From: Colletes latitarsis
Lineage: Eukaryota > Arthropoda > Insecta > Hymenoptera > Colletidae
DNA: 64,000 bases
Reading direction: 5' to 3'
Assembly (NCBI RefSeq): GCF_051014445.1
Contig: NW_027488366.1
Span: forward strand, 29,406,001-29,470,000
Within the stretch, counting starts at the first letter, position 1, and the number at the start of each line of letters is the position of its first letter. Below, in pieces: positions 10,606-24,130 of the stretch. The notes below the pieces were generated by a model. That model did no database searches and was not told where the DNA came from. It saw nothing but the letters and a program-made list of their open reading frames with translations. Position numbers and translations under genes: made by a program.

Positions 10606-12681
10606 ATTTGCTCTCATCAGGCTCATTCTTTCGCATATTTCTCATACTTGATGGCTATATCCTGGGCTTTTTCTGGACTGCATCACGTAGTAATGAAGTA
10701 CAACACTGAAATAGTCAATTAAACCTGGTTTCCATCAATATCTTAGAGGACAACGCAAGTTAGGTCTGGCATAGGTCTGGGATTCGCCCTCATCAGGCTC
10801 ATACTTTCGCGTCTTTCACATATTTGTTGAACAGATCCTGGGTTTTTTCTGGTTTGTATCACGTAGTAATGAAGTACAACACTGAAACAGTCAATTAAAC
10901 CTGGTTTCCATCAATATCTTAGAGGACAACGCAAGTTAGGTCTGGCATAGGTCTGGGATTCGCCCTCATCAGGCTCACAGTTTCGCGTTTTTCACATACT
11001 TGTTGAACAGATCCTGGGTTTTTTCTGGTTTGGATCACGAAGTAGTGTGGTACCACACTGAAACAGTCCATTAAACCTGGTTTCGCTCATTATTTTAGAG
11101 GATAACGCATGTTAGGTCTAGGTTAGGTCTGGGATTTGCTCTCATCAGGCTCATTCTTTCGCATATTTCTCATACTTGATGGCTAGATCCTGGGCTTTTT
11201 CTGGACTACCTCACGTAGTAATGTAGTACCACACTGAAACAGTCAATTAAACCTGGTTTCGATCAATATTTTAGAGGATAACGCAAGTTAGGTCTGGGAT
11301 AGGTCTAGGATTTGCCCTCATCAGGCTCCTACTTTCGCGTCTTTCACATATTTGTTGCACAGATCCTGGGTTTTTTCTGGTTTGTATCACGTAGTAATGA
11401 AGTACAACACTGAAACAGTCAATTAAACCTGGTTTCCATCAATATCTTAGAGGACAACGCAAGTTAGGTCTGGCATAGGTCTGGGATTCGCCCTCATCAG
11501 GCTCACAGTTTCGCGTTTTTCACATACTTGTTGAACAGATCCTGGGTTTTTTCTGGTTTGGATCACGAAGTAGTGTGGTACCACACTGAAACAGTCCATT
11601 AAACCTGGTTTCGCTCATTATTTTAGAGGATAACGCATGTTAGGTCTGGGTTACGTCTAGGATTTGCCCTCATCTGGCTCATTCTTTCGCATATTTCTCA
11701 TACTTCATGGCTAGATCCTGGGCTATTTCTGGATTGGATCACGTAGTAATGTGGTACCACACTCAAACAGTCGATTAAACCAGGTTTCTATCAATATTTT
11801 TGAGGATAACGCAAGTTAGGTCTGGGATAGGTCTGGGATTTGCCCTCATCAGGCTCATACTTTCGCGTTTTTCACATACTTGTTGAACAGATCCTGGGTT
11901 TTTTCCGGTTTGGGTCACGTACTAATGTGGTACCACGCTGAAACAGTCAATTAAACCTGGTTTCGTTCAATATTTTAGAGGATAACGCAAGTTAGGTCTG
12001 GGATAGGTCTGGGATTTGCCCTCATCAGGCTCATACTTTCGCGTTTTTCACATACTTGTTGAACAGATCCTGGGTTTTTTCCTGTTTGGGTCACGTAGTA
12101 GTGTGGTACCACACTGAAGCAGTCGATTAAACCTGGTTTCGATCAATATTTTAGAGGATAACGCAAGTTAGGTCTGGGATAGGTCTGGGATTTGCCCTCA
12201 TCAGGCTCATACTTTCGCATATTTCTCATAGTTCATGGCTAGATCCTGGGCTATTTCTGGATTGGATCACGTAGTAAAGTGGTACCACACTGAAACATTC
12301 AATGAAACCTGTTCTGGATAAATATTTTAGAGGATAACGCATCTTAGGTCTGGGTTAGGTCTAGGATTTGCCCTCATCAGGCTCATACTTTCGCATATTT
12401 CTCATACTTCATGGCTAGATCCTTGGCTATTTCTGGATTGGATCACGTAGTAAAGTGGTACCACACTGAAACATTCAATGAAACCTGGTCTGGATAAATA
12501 TTTTAGAGGATAACGCATCTTAGGTCTGGGTTAGGTCCAAGATTTGCCCACATCAGACTCATACTTTCGCACATTTCTCATACTTCATGGCTAGATCCTG
12601 GGCTATTTCTGGATTGGATTACGTAGTAATGTGGTACCACACTGAAACAGTCAATTAAACCTGGTATCGATCAATATTTTA

Positions 12682-13033
12682 GAGGATAACGCATGTTAGG
12701 TCTGGGATAAGTCTGGGATTTGCCCTCATCAGGCTCATACTTTCGCGTTTTTCACATACTTGTTGAACAGATCCTGGGTTTTTTCTGGTTTGGATCACGT
12801 AGTAATATGGGTACACACTGATACAATCAACTAAACCTGGTCTTGATAAATATTTTAGAGGATAACGCATGTTAGGTCTGGGATAGGTCTGGGATTTGCC
12901 CTCATCAGGCTCATACTTTCGCGTTTTTCACATACTTGTTGAACAGATCCTGGGTTTTTTCTGGTTTGGATCACGTAGTAATATGGGTACACACTGATAC
13001 AATCAACTAAACCTGGTCTTGATAAATATTTTA
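12682..13033 (+). repeat. Pair of near-identical adjacent monomers
   Basis: Monomers at 12,682 and 12,858 are almost the same, both with ATATGGGTACACACTGATAC. They differ at GGGATAAGTC versus GGGATAGGTC. The pair is kept in units B and C, but only one member remains in unit D (24,483-24,658). Confidence 0.85.
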
Positions 13034-14796
13034 GAGGATAACGCATGTTAGGTCTGGGATAGGTCTGGGATTTGCCCTCATCAGACTCATACTTTCGCAC
13101 ACTTCACATACTCGTTGAACAGATCCTGGGTTATTTTCTGGTTTGGATCACATAGTAATGTGGTACCAAACTGAAACAGTCGGTTAAACCTAGTTTCGAT
13201 CAATATTTTAGAGGATAACGCAAGTTAGGTCTGGGATAGGTGTGGGATTTGCCCTCATCAGACTCATACTTACGCACACTTCACATACTTGTTGAACAGA
13301 TCCTGGGTTTTTTCTGGTTTGGATCACATAGTAATGTGGTACCAAACTGAAACAGTCGATTAAACCAGGTTTCGATAAATATTTTAGAGGATAACGCATG
13401 TTAGGTCTGGGATAGGTCTGGGATTTTCACTCATCAGACTCATACTTTCGCATTCTTCTCATACCTGTTGAACTGATCCTGGGTTTTTTCTGGATTGGAT
13501 CACGTAGTAATGTGGTACCGCACTGAAACAGTCGATTAAACCTGGTTTCGATCAATATTTTAGAGGAAAACGCAAGTTAAGTCTGGGATTGGTCTGGGAT
13601 TTGACCTCATCAGACTCATACTTTCGCACAATTCACATACTCGTTGACAAGATCCTGGGTTTTGTTCTGGTTTGGATCACGTAGTAATGTGGTTCCACAC
13701 TGAAACAGTCGATTAAACCTGGTTTCGATCAATATTTTAGAGGATAACGCAAGTTAGGTCTGGGATAGGTCTGGGATTTGCCCTCATCAGGCTCATACTT
13801 TCGCGTTTTTCACATACTAGTTGAACAGATCCTGGGTTTTTTCTGGTTTGGATACCGTAGTAGTGTGGTACCACACTGAAACAGTCCATTAAACCTGGTT
13901 TCGCTCAATATTTTAGAGGATAACGCATGTTAGGTCTAGGTCAGGCCTGGTTTTTTCACTCATCAGACTCATACTTTCGCATTCTTCACATACTTGTTGA
14001 ACGGATCCTGGGTTTTTTCTGGTTTGGGTCACGTAGTAATGTGGGACCACACTGAAACAGTCAATTAAACCTGGTTTCGACCAATATTTTAGAGAATAAT
14101 TCATGTTGGGTCTAGGTTAGGTCTGGGATTTGCTCTCATCAGGCTCATACTTTCGCACACTTCACATACTTGTTGAACGGATCCTGGGTTTTTTCTGGTT
14201 TGGATCACGTAGTAGTGTGGTACCACACTGAAACAGTCCATTAACCCTGGTTTCGCTCAATATTTTAGACGATAACGCATGTTAGGTCTAGGTCAGGCCT
14301 GGGATTTTCACTCATCAGACTCATACTTTCGCATTCTTCACATACTTGTTGAACGGATCCTGGGTTTTTTCTGGTTTGGATCACGTAGTAATGTGGGTCC
14401 ACACTGAAACAATCAATTAAACTTATTCTTGATAAATATTTTAGAGGATAACGCATGTTAGGTCTGGGATAGGTCTGGGATTTGCCCTCATCAGGCTCAT
14501 ACTTTCGCACATTTCACATACTCGTTGAACAGATCCTGCGTTATTTTCTGGTTTGGATCACATAGTAATGTGGTACCACACTGAAACATTCAATTAAACC
14601 TGGTCTTGATAAATATTTTAGAGGATGACGCATGTTAGGTCTGGGTTAGGTCTAGGATTTGCCCTCATCAGGCTCATACTTTCGCATATTTCTCATACTT
14701 CAAGGCTAGATCCTGGGCTATTTCTGAATTGGATCACGTAGTAAAGTGGTACCACACTGAAACATTCAATGAAACCTGGTCTGGATAAATATTTTA

Positions 14797-15852
14797 GAGG
14801 ACAACGCATCTTAGGTCTGGGATAGGTCTAAGATTTGCCCTCATCAGGCTCACAGTTTCGCGTTTTTCATATACTTGTTGAACAGATCCTGGATTTTTTC
14901 TGGTTTGGATCACGAAGTAGTGTGGTACCACACTGAAACCGTCCATTAAACCTGGTTTCGCTCATTATTTTAGAGGATAACGCATGTTAGGTCTAGGTTA
15001 GGTCTGGGATTTGCTCTCATCAGGCTCATTCTTTCGCATATTTCTCATACTTGATGGCTAGATCCTGGGCTTTTTCTGGATTGCATCACGTAGTAATGTG
15101 GTACCACGCTGAAACAGTCAATTAAACCTGGTTTCGATCAATACTTTAGAGGATAACGCAAGTTAGGTCTGGGATAGGTCTTGGATTTGCCCTCATCAGG
15201 CTCTTACTATCGCATATTTCTCATACTTCATGGCTAGATCCTGGACTATTTCTGGATTGGATCACGTAGTAAAGTGGTACCATACTGAAACATTCAATGA
15301 AACCTGGTCTGGATAAATATTTTAGAGGATAACGCATCTTAGGTCTGGGTTAGGTCTAAGATTTGCCCTCATCAGGCTCACAGTTTCGCGTTTTTCACAT
15401 ACTTGTTGAACAGATCCTGGGTTTTTTCTGGTTTGGATCACGTAGTAATGTGGTACCACACTAAAACAGTCGATTAAACCTGGTTTCGATGAATATTTTA
15501 GAGGATAACGCAAGTTAGGTCTGGGATAGGTCCGGGATTTGCCCTCATCAGGCTCATACTTTCGCATTCTTCTTATACTTGTTGAACTGATCCTGGGTTT
15601 TTTCTGGTTTGGATCACGTAGTAATGTGGGTCCACACTGAAACAATCAATTAAACCTGGTCTGGATAAATATTTTAGAGGATAACGCATCTTAGGTCTGG
15701 GTTAGGTCTAGGATTTGCCCTCATCAGGCTCATACTTTCGCATATTTCTCATACTTCATGGCTAGATCCTTGGCTATTTCTGGATTGGATCACGTAGTAA
15801 AGTGGTACCACACTGAAACATTCAATGAAACCTGGTCTGGATAAATATTTTA
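14797..15852 (+). repeat. Six-monomer sub-block, first copy (1,056 bp)
   Basis: Starts with GAGGACAACGCATCTT. It is followed at an offset of 1,056 bp by a matching copy. It includes the CACAGTTTCGCG, CACGAAGTAG and CTTACTATCGC monomers and ends with the monomer type that opens each 4.4 kb unit. Confidence 0.9.
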
Positions 15853-16908
15853 GAGGACAACGCATCTTAGGTCTGGGATAGGTCTAAGATTTGCCCTCAT
15901 CAGGCTCACAGTTTCGCGTTTTTCATATACTTGTTGAACAGATCCTGGATTTTTTCTGGTTTGGATCACGAAGTAGTGTGGTACCACACTGAAACCGTCC
16001 ATTAAACCTGGTTTCGCTCATTATTTTAGAGGATAACGCATGTTAGGTCTAGGTTAGGTCTGGGATTTGCTCTCATCAGGCTCATTCTTTCGCATATTTC
16101 TCATACTTGATGGCTAGATCCTGGGCTTTTTCTGGATTGCATCACGTAGTAATGTGGTACCACGCTGAAACAGTCAATTAAACCTGGTTTCGATCAATAC
16201 TTTAGAGGATAACGCAAGTTAGGTCTGGGATAGGTCTTGGATTTGCCCTCATCAGGCTCTTACTATCGCATATTTCTCATACTTCATGGCTAGATCCTGG
16301 ACTATTTCTGGATTGGATCACGTAGTAAAGTGGTACCATACTGAAACATTCAATGAAACCTGGTCTGGATAAATATTTTAGAGGATAACGCATCTTAGGT
16401 CTGGGTTAGGTCTAAGATTTGCCCTCATCAGGCTCACAGTTTCGCGTTTTTCACATACTTGTTGAACAGATCCTGGGTTTTTTCTGGTTTGGATCACGTA
16501 GTAATGTGGTACCACACTAAAACAGTCGATTAAACCTGGTTTCGATGAATATTTTAGAGGATAACGCAAGTTAGGTCTGGGATAGGTCCGGGATTTGCCC
16601 TCATCAGGCTCATACTTTCGCATTCTTCTTATACTTGTTGAACTGATCCTGGGTTTTTTCTGGTTTGGATCACGTAGTAATGTGGGTCCACACTGAAACA
16701 ATCAATTAAACCTGGTCTGGATAAATATTTTAGAGGATAACGCATCTTAGGTCTGGGTTAGGTCTAGGATTTGCCCTCATCAGGCTCATACTTTCGCATA
16801 TTTCTCATACTTCATGGCTAGATCCTTGGCTATTTCTGGATTGGATCACGTAGTAAAGTGGTACCACACTGAAACATTCAATGAAACCTGGTCTGGATAA
16901 ATATTTTA
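15853..16908 (+). repeat. Six-monomer sub-block, second copy (1,056 bp)
   Basis: Direct repeat of 14,797-15,852. Its last monomer is the first monomer of unit B, so the sub-block and unit boundaries overlap by one monomer. Confidence 0.9.
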
Positions 16909-19900
16909 GAGGATAACGCATCTTAGGTCTGGGTTAGGTCCAAGATTTGCCCACATCAGACTCATACTTTCGCACATTTCTCATACTTCATGGCTAGATC
17001 CTGGGCTATTTCTGGATTGGATTACGTAGTAATGTGGTACCACACTGAAACAGTCAATTAAACCTGGTATCGATCAATATTTTAGAGGATAACGCATGTT
17101 AGGTCTGGGATAAGTCTGGGATTTGCCCTCATCAGGCTCATACTTTCGCGTTTTTCACATACTTGTTGAACAGATCCTGGGTTTTTTCTGGTTTGGATCA
17201 CGTAGTAATATGGGTACACACTGATACAATCAACTAAACCTGGTCTTGATAAATATTTTAGAGGATAACGCATGTTAGGTCTGGGATAGGTCTGGGATTT
17301 GCCCTCATCAGGCTCATACTTTCGCGTTTTTCACATACTTGTTGAACAGATCCTGGGTTTTTTCTGGTTTGGATCACGTAGTAATATGGGTACACACTGA
17401 TACAATCAACTAAACCTGGTCTTGATAAATATTTTAGAGGATAACGCATGTTAGGTCTGGGATAGGTCTGGGATTTGCCCTCATCAGACTCATACTTTCG
17501 CACACTTCACATACTCGTTGAACAGATCCTGGGTTATTTTCTGGTTTGGATCACATAGTAATGTGGTACCAAACTGAAACAGTCGGTTAAACCTAGTTTC
17601 GATCAATATTTTAGAGGATAACGCAAGTTAGGTCTGGGATAGGTGTGGGATTTGCCCTCATCAGACTCATACTTACGCACACTTCACATACTTGTCGAAC
17701 AGATCCTGGGTTTTTTCTGGTTTGGATCACATAGTAATGTGGTACCAAACTGAAACAGTCGATTAAACCAGGTTTCGATAAATATTTTAGAGGATAACGC
17801 ATGTTAGGTCTGGGATAGGTCTGGGATTTTCACTCATCAGACTCATACTTTCGCATTCTTCTCATACCTGTTGAACTGATCCTGGGTTTTTTCTGGATTG
17901 GATCACGTAGTAATGTGGTACCGCACTGAAACAGTCGATTAAACCTGGTTTCGATCAATATTTTAGAGGAAAACGCAAGTTAAGTCTGGGATTGGTCTGG
18001 GATTTGACCTCATCAGACTCATACTTTCGCACAATTCACATACTCGTTGACAAGATCCTGGGTTTTGTTCTGGTTTGGATCACGTAGTAATGTGGTTCCA
18101 CACTGAAACAGTCGATTAAACCTGGTTTCGATCAATATTTTAGAGGATAACGCAAGTTAGGTCTGGGATAGGTCTGGGATTTGCCCTCATCAGGCTCATA
18201 CTTTCGCGTTTTTCACATACTAGTTGAACAGATCCTGGGTTTTTTCTGGTTTGGATACCGTAGTAGTGTGGTACCACACTGAAACAGTCCATTAAACCTG
18301 GTTTCGCTCAATATTTTAGAGGATAACGCATGTTAGGTCTAGGTCAGGCCTGGTTTTTTCACTCATCAGACTCATACTTTCGCATTCTTCACATACTTGT
18401 TGAACGGATCCTGGGTTTTTTCTGGTTTGGGTCACGTAGTAATGTGGGACCACACTGAAACAGTCAATTAAACCTGGTTTCGACCAATATTTTAGAGAAT
18501 AATTCATGTTGGGTCTAGGTTAGGTCTGGGATTTGCTCTCATCAGGCTCATACTTTCGCACACTTCACATACTTGTTGAACGGATCCTGGGTTTTTTCTG
18601 GTTTGGATCACGTAGTAGTGTGGTACCACACTGAAACAGTCCATTAACCCTGGTTTCGCTCAATATTTTAGACGATAACGCATGTTAGGTCTAGGTCAGG
18701 CCTGGGATTTTCACTCATCAGACTCATACTTTCGCATTCTTCACATACTTGTTGAACGGATCCTGGGTTTTTTCTGGTTTGGATCACGTAGTAATGTGGG
18801 TCCACACTGAAACAATCAATTAAACTTATTCTTGATAAATATTTTAGAGGATAACGCATGTTAGGTCTGGGATAGGTCTGGGATTTGCCCTCATCAGGCT
18901 CATACTTTCGCACATTTCACATACTCGTTGAACAGATCCTGCGTTATTTTCTGGTTTGGATCACATAGTAATGTGGTACCACACTGAAACATTCAATTAA
19001 ACCTGGTCTTGATAAATATTTTAGAGGATGACGCATGTTAGGTCTGGGTTAGGTCTAGGATTTGCCCTCATCAGGCTCATACTTTCGCATATTTCTCATA
19101 CTTCAAGGCTAGATCCTGGGCTATTTCTGAATTGGATCACGTAGTAAAGTGGTACCACACTGAAACATTCAATGAAACCTGGTCTGGATAAATATTTTAG
19201 AGGACAACGCATCTTAGGTCTGGGATAGGTCTAAGATTTGCCCTCATCAGGCTCACAGTTTCGCGTTTTTCATATACTTGTTGAACAGATCCTGGATTTT
19301 TTCTGGTTTGGATCACGAAGTAGTGTGGTACCACACTGAAACCGTCCATTAAACCTGGTTTCGCTCATTATTTTAGAGGATAACGCATGTTAGGTCTAGG
19401 TTAGGTCTGGGATTTGCTCTCATCAGGCTCATTCTTTCGCATATTTCTCATACTTGATGGCTAGATCCTGGGCTTTTTCTGGATTGCATCACGTAGTAAT
19501 GTGGTACCACGCTGAAACAGTCAATTAAACCTGGTTTCGATCAATGCTTTAGAGGATAACGCAAGTTAGGTCTGGGATAGGTCTTGGATTTGCCCTCATC
19601 AGGCTCTTACTATCGCATATTTCTCATACTTCATGGCTAGATCCTGGACTATTTCTGGATTGGATCACGTAGTAAAGTGGTACCATACTGAAACATTCAA
19701 TGAAACCTGGTCTGGATAAATATTTTAGAGGATAACGCATCTTAGGTCTGGGTTAGGTCTAAGATTTGCCCTCATCAGGCTCACAGTTTCGCGTTTTTCA
19801 CATACTTGTTGAACAGATCCTGGGTTTTTTCTGGTTTGGATCACGTAGTAATGTGGTACCACACTAAAACAGTCGATTAAACCTGGTTTCGATGAATATT

Positions 19901-21135
19901 TTAGAGGATAACGCATGTTAGGTCTGGGATAGGTCCGGGATTTGCCCTCATCAGGCTCATACTTTCGCATTCTTCTTATACTTGTTGAACTGATCCTGGG
20001 TTTTTTCTGGTTTGGATCACGTAGTAATGTGGGTCCACACTGAAACAATCAATTAAACCTGGTCTGGATAAATATTTTAGAGGATAACGCATCTTAGGTC
20101 TGGGTTAGGTCTAGGATTTGCCCTCATCAGGCTCATACTTTCGCATATTTCTCATACTTCATGGCTAGATCCTTGGCTATTTCTGGATTGGATCACGTAG
20201 TAAAGTGGTACCACACTGAAACATTCAATGAAACCTGGTCTGGATAAATATTTTAGAGGACAACGCATCTTAGGTCTGGGATAGGTCTAAGATTTGCCCT
20301 CATCAGGCTCACAGTTTCGCGTTTTTCATATACTTGTTGAACAGATCCTGGATTTTTTCTGGTTTGGATCACGAAGTAGTGTGGTACCACACTGAAACCG
20401 TCCATTAAACCTGGTTTCGCTCATTATTTTAGAGGATAACGCATGTTAGGTCTAGGTTAGGTCTGGGATTTGCTCTCATCAGGCTCATTCTTTCGCATAT
20501 TTCTCATACTTGATGGCTAGATCCTGGGCTTTTTCTGGATTGCATCACGTAGTAATGTGGTACCACGCTGAAACAGTCAATTAAACCTGGTTTCGATCAA
20601 TACTTTAGAGGATAACGCAAGTTAGGTCTGGGATAGGTCTTGGATTTGCCCTCATCAGGCTCTTACTATCGCATATTTCTCATACTTCATGGCTAGATCC
20701 TGGACTATTTCTGGATTGGATCACGTAGTAAAGTGGTACCATACTGAAACATTCAATGAAACCTGGTCTGGATAAATATTTTAGAGGATAACGCATCTTA
20801 GGTCTGGGTTAGGTCTAAGATTTGCCCTCATCAGGCTCACAGTTTCGCGTTTTTCACATACTTGTTGAACAGATCCTGGGTTTTTTCCTGTTTGGGTCAC
20901 GTAGTAGTGTGGTACCACACTGAAGCAGTCGATTAAACCTGGTTTCGATCAATATTTTAGAGGATAACGCAAGTTAGGTCTGGGATAGGTCTGGGATTTG
21001 CCCTCATCAGGCTCATACTTTCGCATATTTCTCATAGTTCATGGCTAGATCCTGGGCTATTTCTGGATTGGATCACGTAGTAAAGTGGTACCACACTGAA
21101 ACATTCAATGAAACCTGTTCTGGATAAATATTTTA
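16733..21135 (+). repeat. 4.4 kb higher-order unit B (4,403 bp)
   Basis: Matches unit A base for base over most of its length. Differences I noticed are single bases: CTTGTCGAAC near 17,693, CAATGCTTTAG near 19,547, and GCATGTTAGG for GCAAGTTAGG near 19,913. From about 20,881 it departs from unit A. The last 260 bp instead match about 12,075-12,329, the sequence just before unit A, so this end was made by a different exchange. Confidence 0.92.
19200..20880 (+). repeat. Six-monomer sub-block in unit B, one full and one truncated copy
   Basis: The GAGGACAACGCATCTT start occurs at 19,200 and 20,256, again 1,056 bp apart. The second copy stops at about 20,880, where the joint to the CCTGTTTGGGTCAC monomer lies. 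Confidence 0.88.
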
Positions 21136-24130
21136 GAGGATAACGCATCTTAGGTCTGGGTTAGGTCTAGGATTTGCCCTCATCAGGCTCATACTTTCGC
21201 ATATTTCTCATACTTCATGGCTAGATCCTTGGCTATTTCTGGATTGGATCACGTAGTAAAGTGGTACCACACTGAAACATTCAATGAAACCTGGTCTGGA
21301 TAAATATTTTAGAGGATAACGCATCTTAGGTCTGGGTTAGGTCCAAGATTTGCCCACATCAGACTCATACTTTCGCACATTTCTCATACTTCATGGCTAG
21401 ATCCTGGGCTATTTCTGGATTGGATTACGTAGTAATGTGGTACCACACTGAAACAGTCAATTAAACCTGGTATCGATCAATATTTTAGAGGATAACGCAT
21501 GTTAGGTCTGGGATAAGTCTGGGATTTGCCCTCATCAGGCTCATACTTTCGCGTTTTTCACATACTTGTTGAACAGATCCTGGGTTTTTTCTGGTTTGGA
21601 TCACGTAGTAATATGGGTACACACTGATACAATCAACTAAACCTGGTCTTGATAAATATTTTAGAGGATAACGCATGTTAGGTCTGGGATAGGTCTGGGA
21701 TTTGCCCTCATCAGGCTCATACTTTCGCGTTTTTCACATACTTGTTGAACAGATCCTGGGTTTTTTCTGGTTTGGATCACGTAGTAATATGGGTACACAC
21801 TGATACAATCAACTAAACCTGGTCTTGATAAATATTTTAGAGGATAACGCATGTTAGGTCTGGGATAGGTCTGGGATTTGCCCTCATCAGACTCATACTT
21901 TCGCACACTTCACATACTCGTTGAACAGATCCTGGGTTATTTTCTGGTTTGGATCACATAGTAATGTGGTACCAAACTGAAACAGTCGGTTAAACCTAGT
22001 TTCGATCAATATTTTAGAGGATAACGCAAGTTAGGTCTGGGATAGGTGTGGGATTTGCCCTCATCAGACTCATACTTACGCACACTTCACATACTTGTTG
22101 AACAGATCCTGGGTTTTTTCTGGTTTGGATCACATAGTAATGTGGTACCAAACTGAAACAGTCGATTAAACCAGGTTTCGATAAATATTTTAGAGGATAA
22201 CGCATGTTAGGTCTGGGATAGGTCTGGGATTTTCACTCATCAGACTCATACTTTCGCATTCTTCTCATACCTGTTGAACTGATCCTGGGTTTTTTCTGGA
22301 TTGGATCACGTAGTAATGTGGTACCGCACTGAAACAGTCGATTAAACCTGGTTTCGATCAATATTTTAGAGGAAAACGCAAGTTAAGTCTGGGATTGGTC
22401 TGGGATTTGACCTCATCAGACTCATACTTTCGCACAATTCACATACTCGTTGACAAGATCCTGGGTTTTGTTCTGGTTTGGATCACGTAGTAATGTGGTT
22501 CCACACTGAAACAGTCGATTAAACCTGGTTTCGATCAATATTTTAGAGGATAACGCAAGTTAGGTCTGGGATAGGTCTGGGATTTGCCCTCATCAGGCTC
22601 ATACTTTCGCGTTTTTCACATACTAGTTGAACAGATCCTGGGTTTTTTCTGGTTTGGATACCGTAGTAGTGTGGTACCACACTGAAACAGTCCATTAAAC
22701 CTGGTTTCGCTCAATATTTTAGAGGATAACGCATGTTAGGTCTAGGTCAGGCCTGGTTTTTTCACTCATCAGACTCATACTTTCGCATTCTTCACATACT
22801 TGTTGAACGGATCCTGGGTTTTTTCTGGTTTGGGTCACGTAGTAATGTGGGACCACACTGAAACAGTCAATTAAACCTGGTTTCGACCAATATTTTAGAG
22901 AATAATTCATGTTGGGTCTAGGTTAGGTCTGGGATTTGCTCTCATCAGGCTCATACTTTCGCACACTTCACATACTTGTTGAACGGATCCTGGGTTTTTT
23001 CTGGTTTGGATCACGTAGTAGTGTGGTACCACACTGAAACAGTCCATTAACCCTGGTTTCGCTCAATATTTTAGACGATAACGCATGTTAGGTCTAGGTC
23101 AGGCCTGGGATTTTCACTCATCAGACTCATACTTTCGCATTCTTCACATACTTGTTGAACGGATCCTGGGTTTTTTCTGGTTTGGATCACGTAGTAATGT
23201 GGGTCCACACTGAAACAATCAATTAAACTTATTCTTGATAAATATTTTAGAGGATAACGCATGTTAGGTCTGGGATAGGTCTGGGATTTGCCCTCATCAG
23301 GCTCATACTTTCGCACATTTCACATACTCGTTGAACAGATCCTGCGTTATTTTCTGGTTTGGATCACATAGTAATGTGGTACCACACTGAAACATTCAAT
23401 TAAACCTGGTCTTGATAAATATTTTAGAGGATGACGCATGTTAGGTCTGGGTTAGGTCTAGGATTTGCCCTCATCAGGCTCATACTTTCGCATATTTCTC
23501 ATACTTCAAGGCTAGATCCTGGGCTATTTCTGAATTGGATCACGTAGTAAAGTGGTACCACACTGAAACATTCAATGAAACCTGGTCTGGATAAATATTT
23601 TAGAGGACAACGCATCTTAGGTCTGGGATAGGTCTAAGATTTGCCCTCATCAGGCTCACAGTTTCGCGTTTTTCATATACTTGTTGAACAGATCCTGGAT
23701 TTTTTCTGGTTTGGATCACGAAGTAGTGTGGTACCACACTGAAACCGTCCATTAAACCTGGTTTCGCTCATTATTTTAGAGGATAACGCATGTTAGGTCT
23801 AGGTTAGGTCTGGGATTTGCTCTCATCAGGCTCATTCTTTCGCATATTTCTCATACTTGATGGCTAGATCCTGGGCTTTTTCTGGATTGCATCACGTAGT
23901 AATGTGGTACCACGCTGAAACAGTCAATTAAACCTGGTTTCGATCAATACTTTAGAGGATAACGCAAGTTAGGTCTGGGATAGGTCCGGGATTTGCCCTC
24001 ATCAGGCTCATACTTTCGCATTCTTCTTATACTTGTTGAACTGATCCTGGGTTTTTTCTGGTTTGGATCACGTAGTAATGTGGGTCCACACTGAAACAAT
24101 CAATTAAACCTGGTCTGGATAAATATTTTA
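21136..24130 (+). repeat. 4.4 kb family unit C, shortened (2,995 bp, 17 monomers)
   Basis: It follows unit B in register but is 1,408 bp (eight monomers) shorter than A and B. It lacks the second six-monomer sub-block plus two further monomers. At about 23,960-23,990 it jumps from the CAATACTTTAG monomer directly to the GGTCCGGGATTTGCC monomer. Confidence 0.9.

Larger units (their letters stand above)
9161..12329 (+). repeat. Mixed monomers between two higher-order families
   Basis: The region is satellite throughout, with monomers of several subtypes and no long unit repeated within it. About 10,808-11,120 recurs at about 11,336-11,648 (offset 528 bp, three monomers). The stretch after about 12,075 is the source type of the joint seen again at 20,881, with an offset of exactly 8,806 bp (two times 4,403). 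The strand orientation is unchanged. Confidence 0.8.
12330..16732 (+). repeat. 4.4 kb higher-order unit A (4,403 bp, 25 monomers)
   Basis: Starts with the GAGGATAACGCATCTT monomer that also carries GATCCTTGGCTATTTC. The same start recurs at 16,733 and 21,136, each exactly 4,403 bp further on. Internally the unit is 19 monomers (12,330-15,676, 3,347 bp) followed by six (15,677-16,732, 1,056 bp) that re-duplicate its end. Confidence 0.92.

Noticed and set aside
15322..15645. Minus-strand open frames, up to 107 codons, with a recurring protein-like sequence
   Set aside because: They repeat with the satellite, overlap themselves across monomers because 176 is not a multiple of three, and start and stop at the same GCATG and CTCTAA bases of each monomer. 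Their conservation is that of the DNA. I see no ribosome-binding or splice context, no domain and no codon-position bias.
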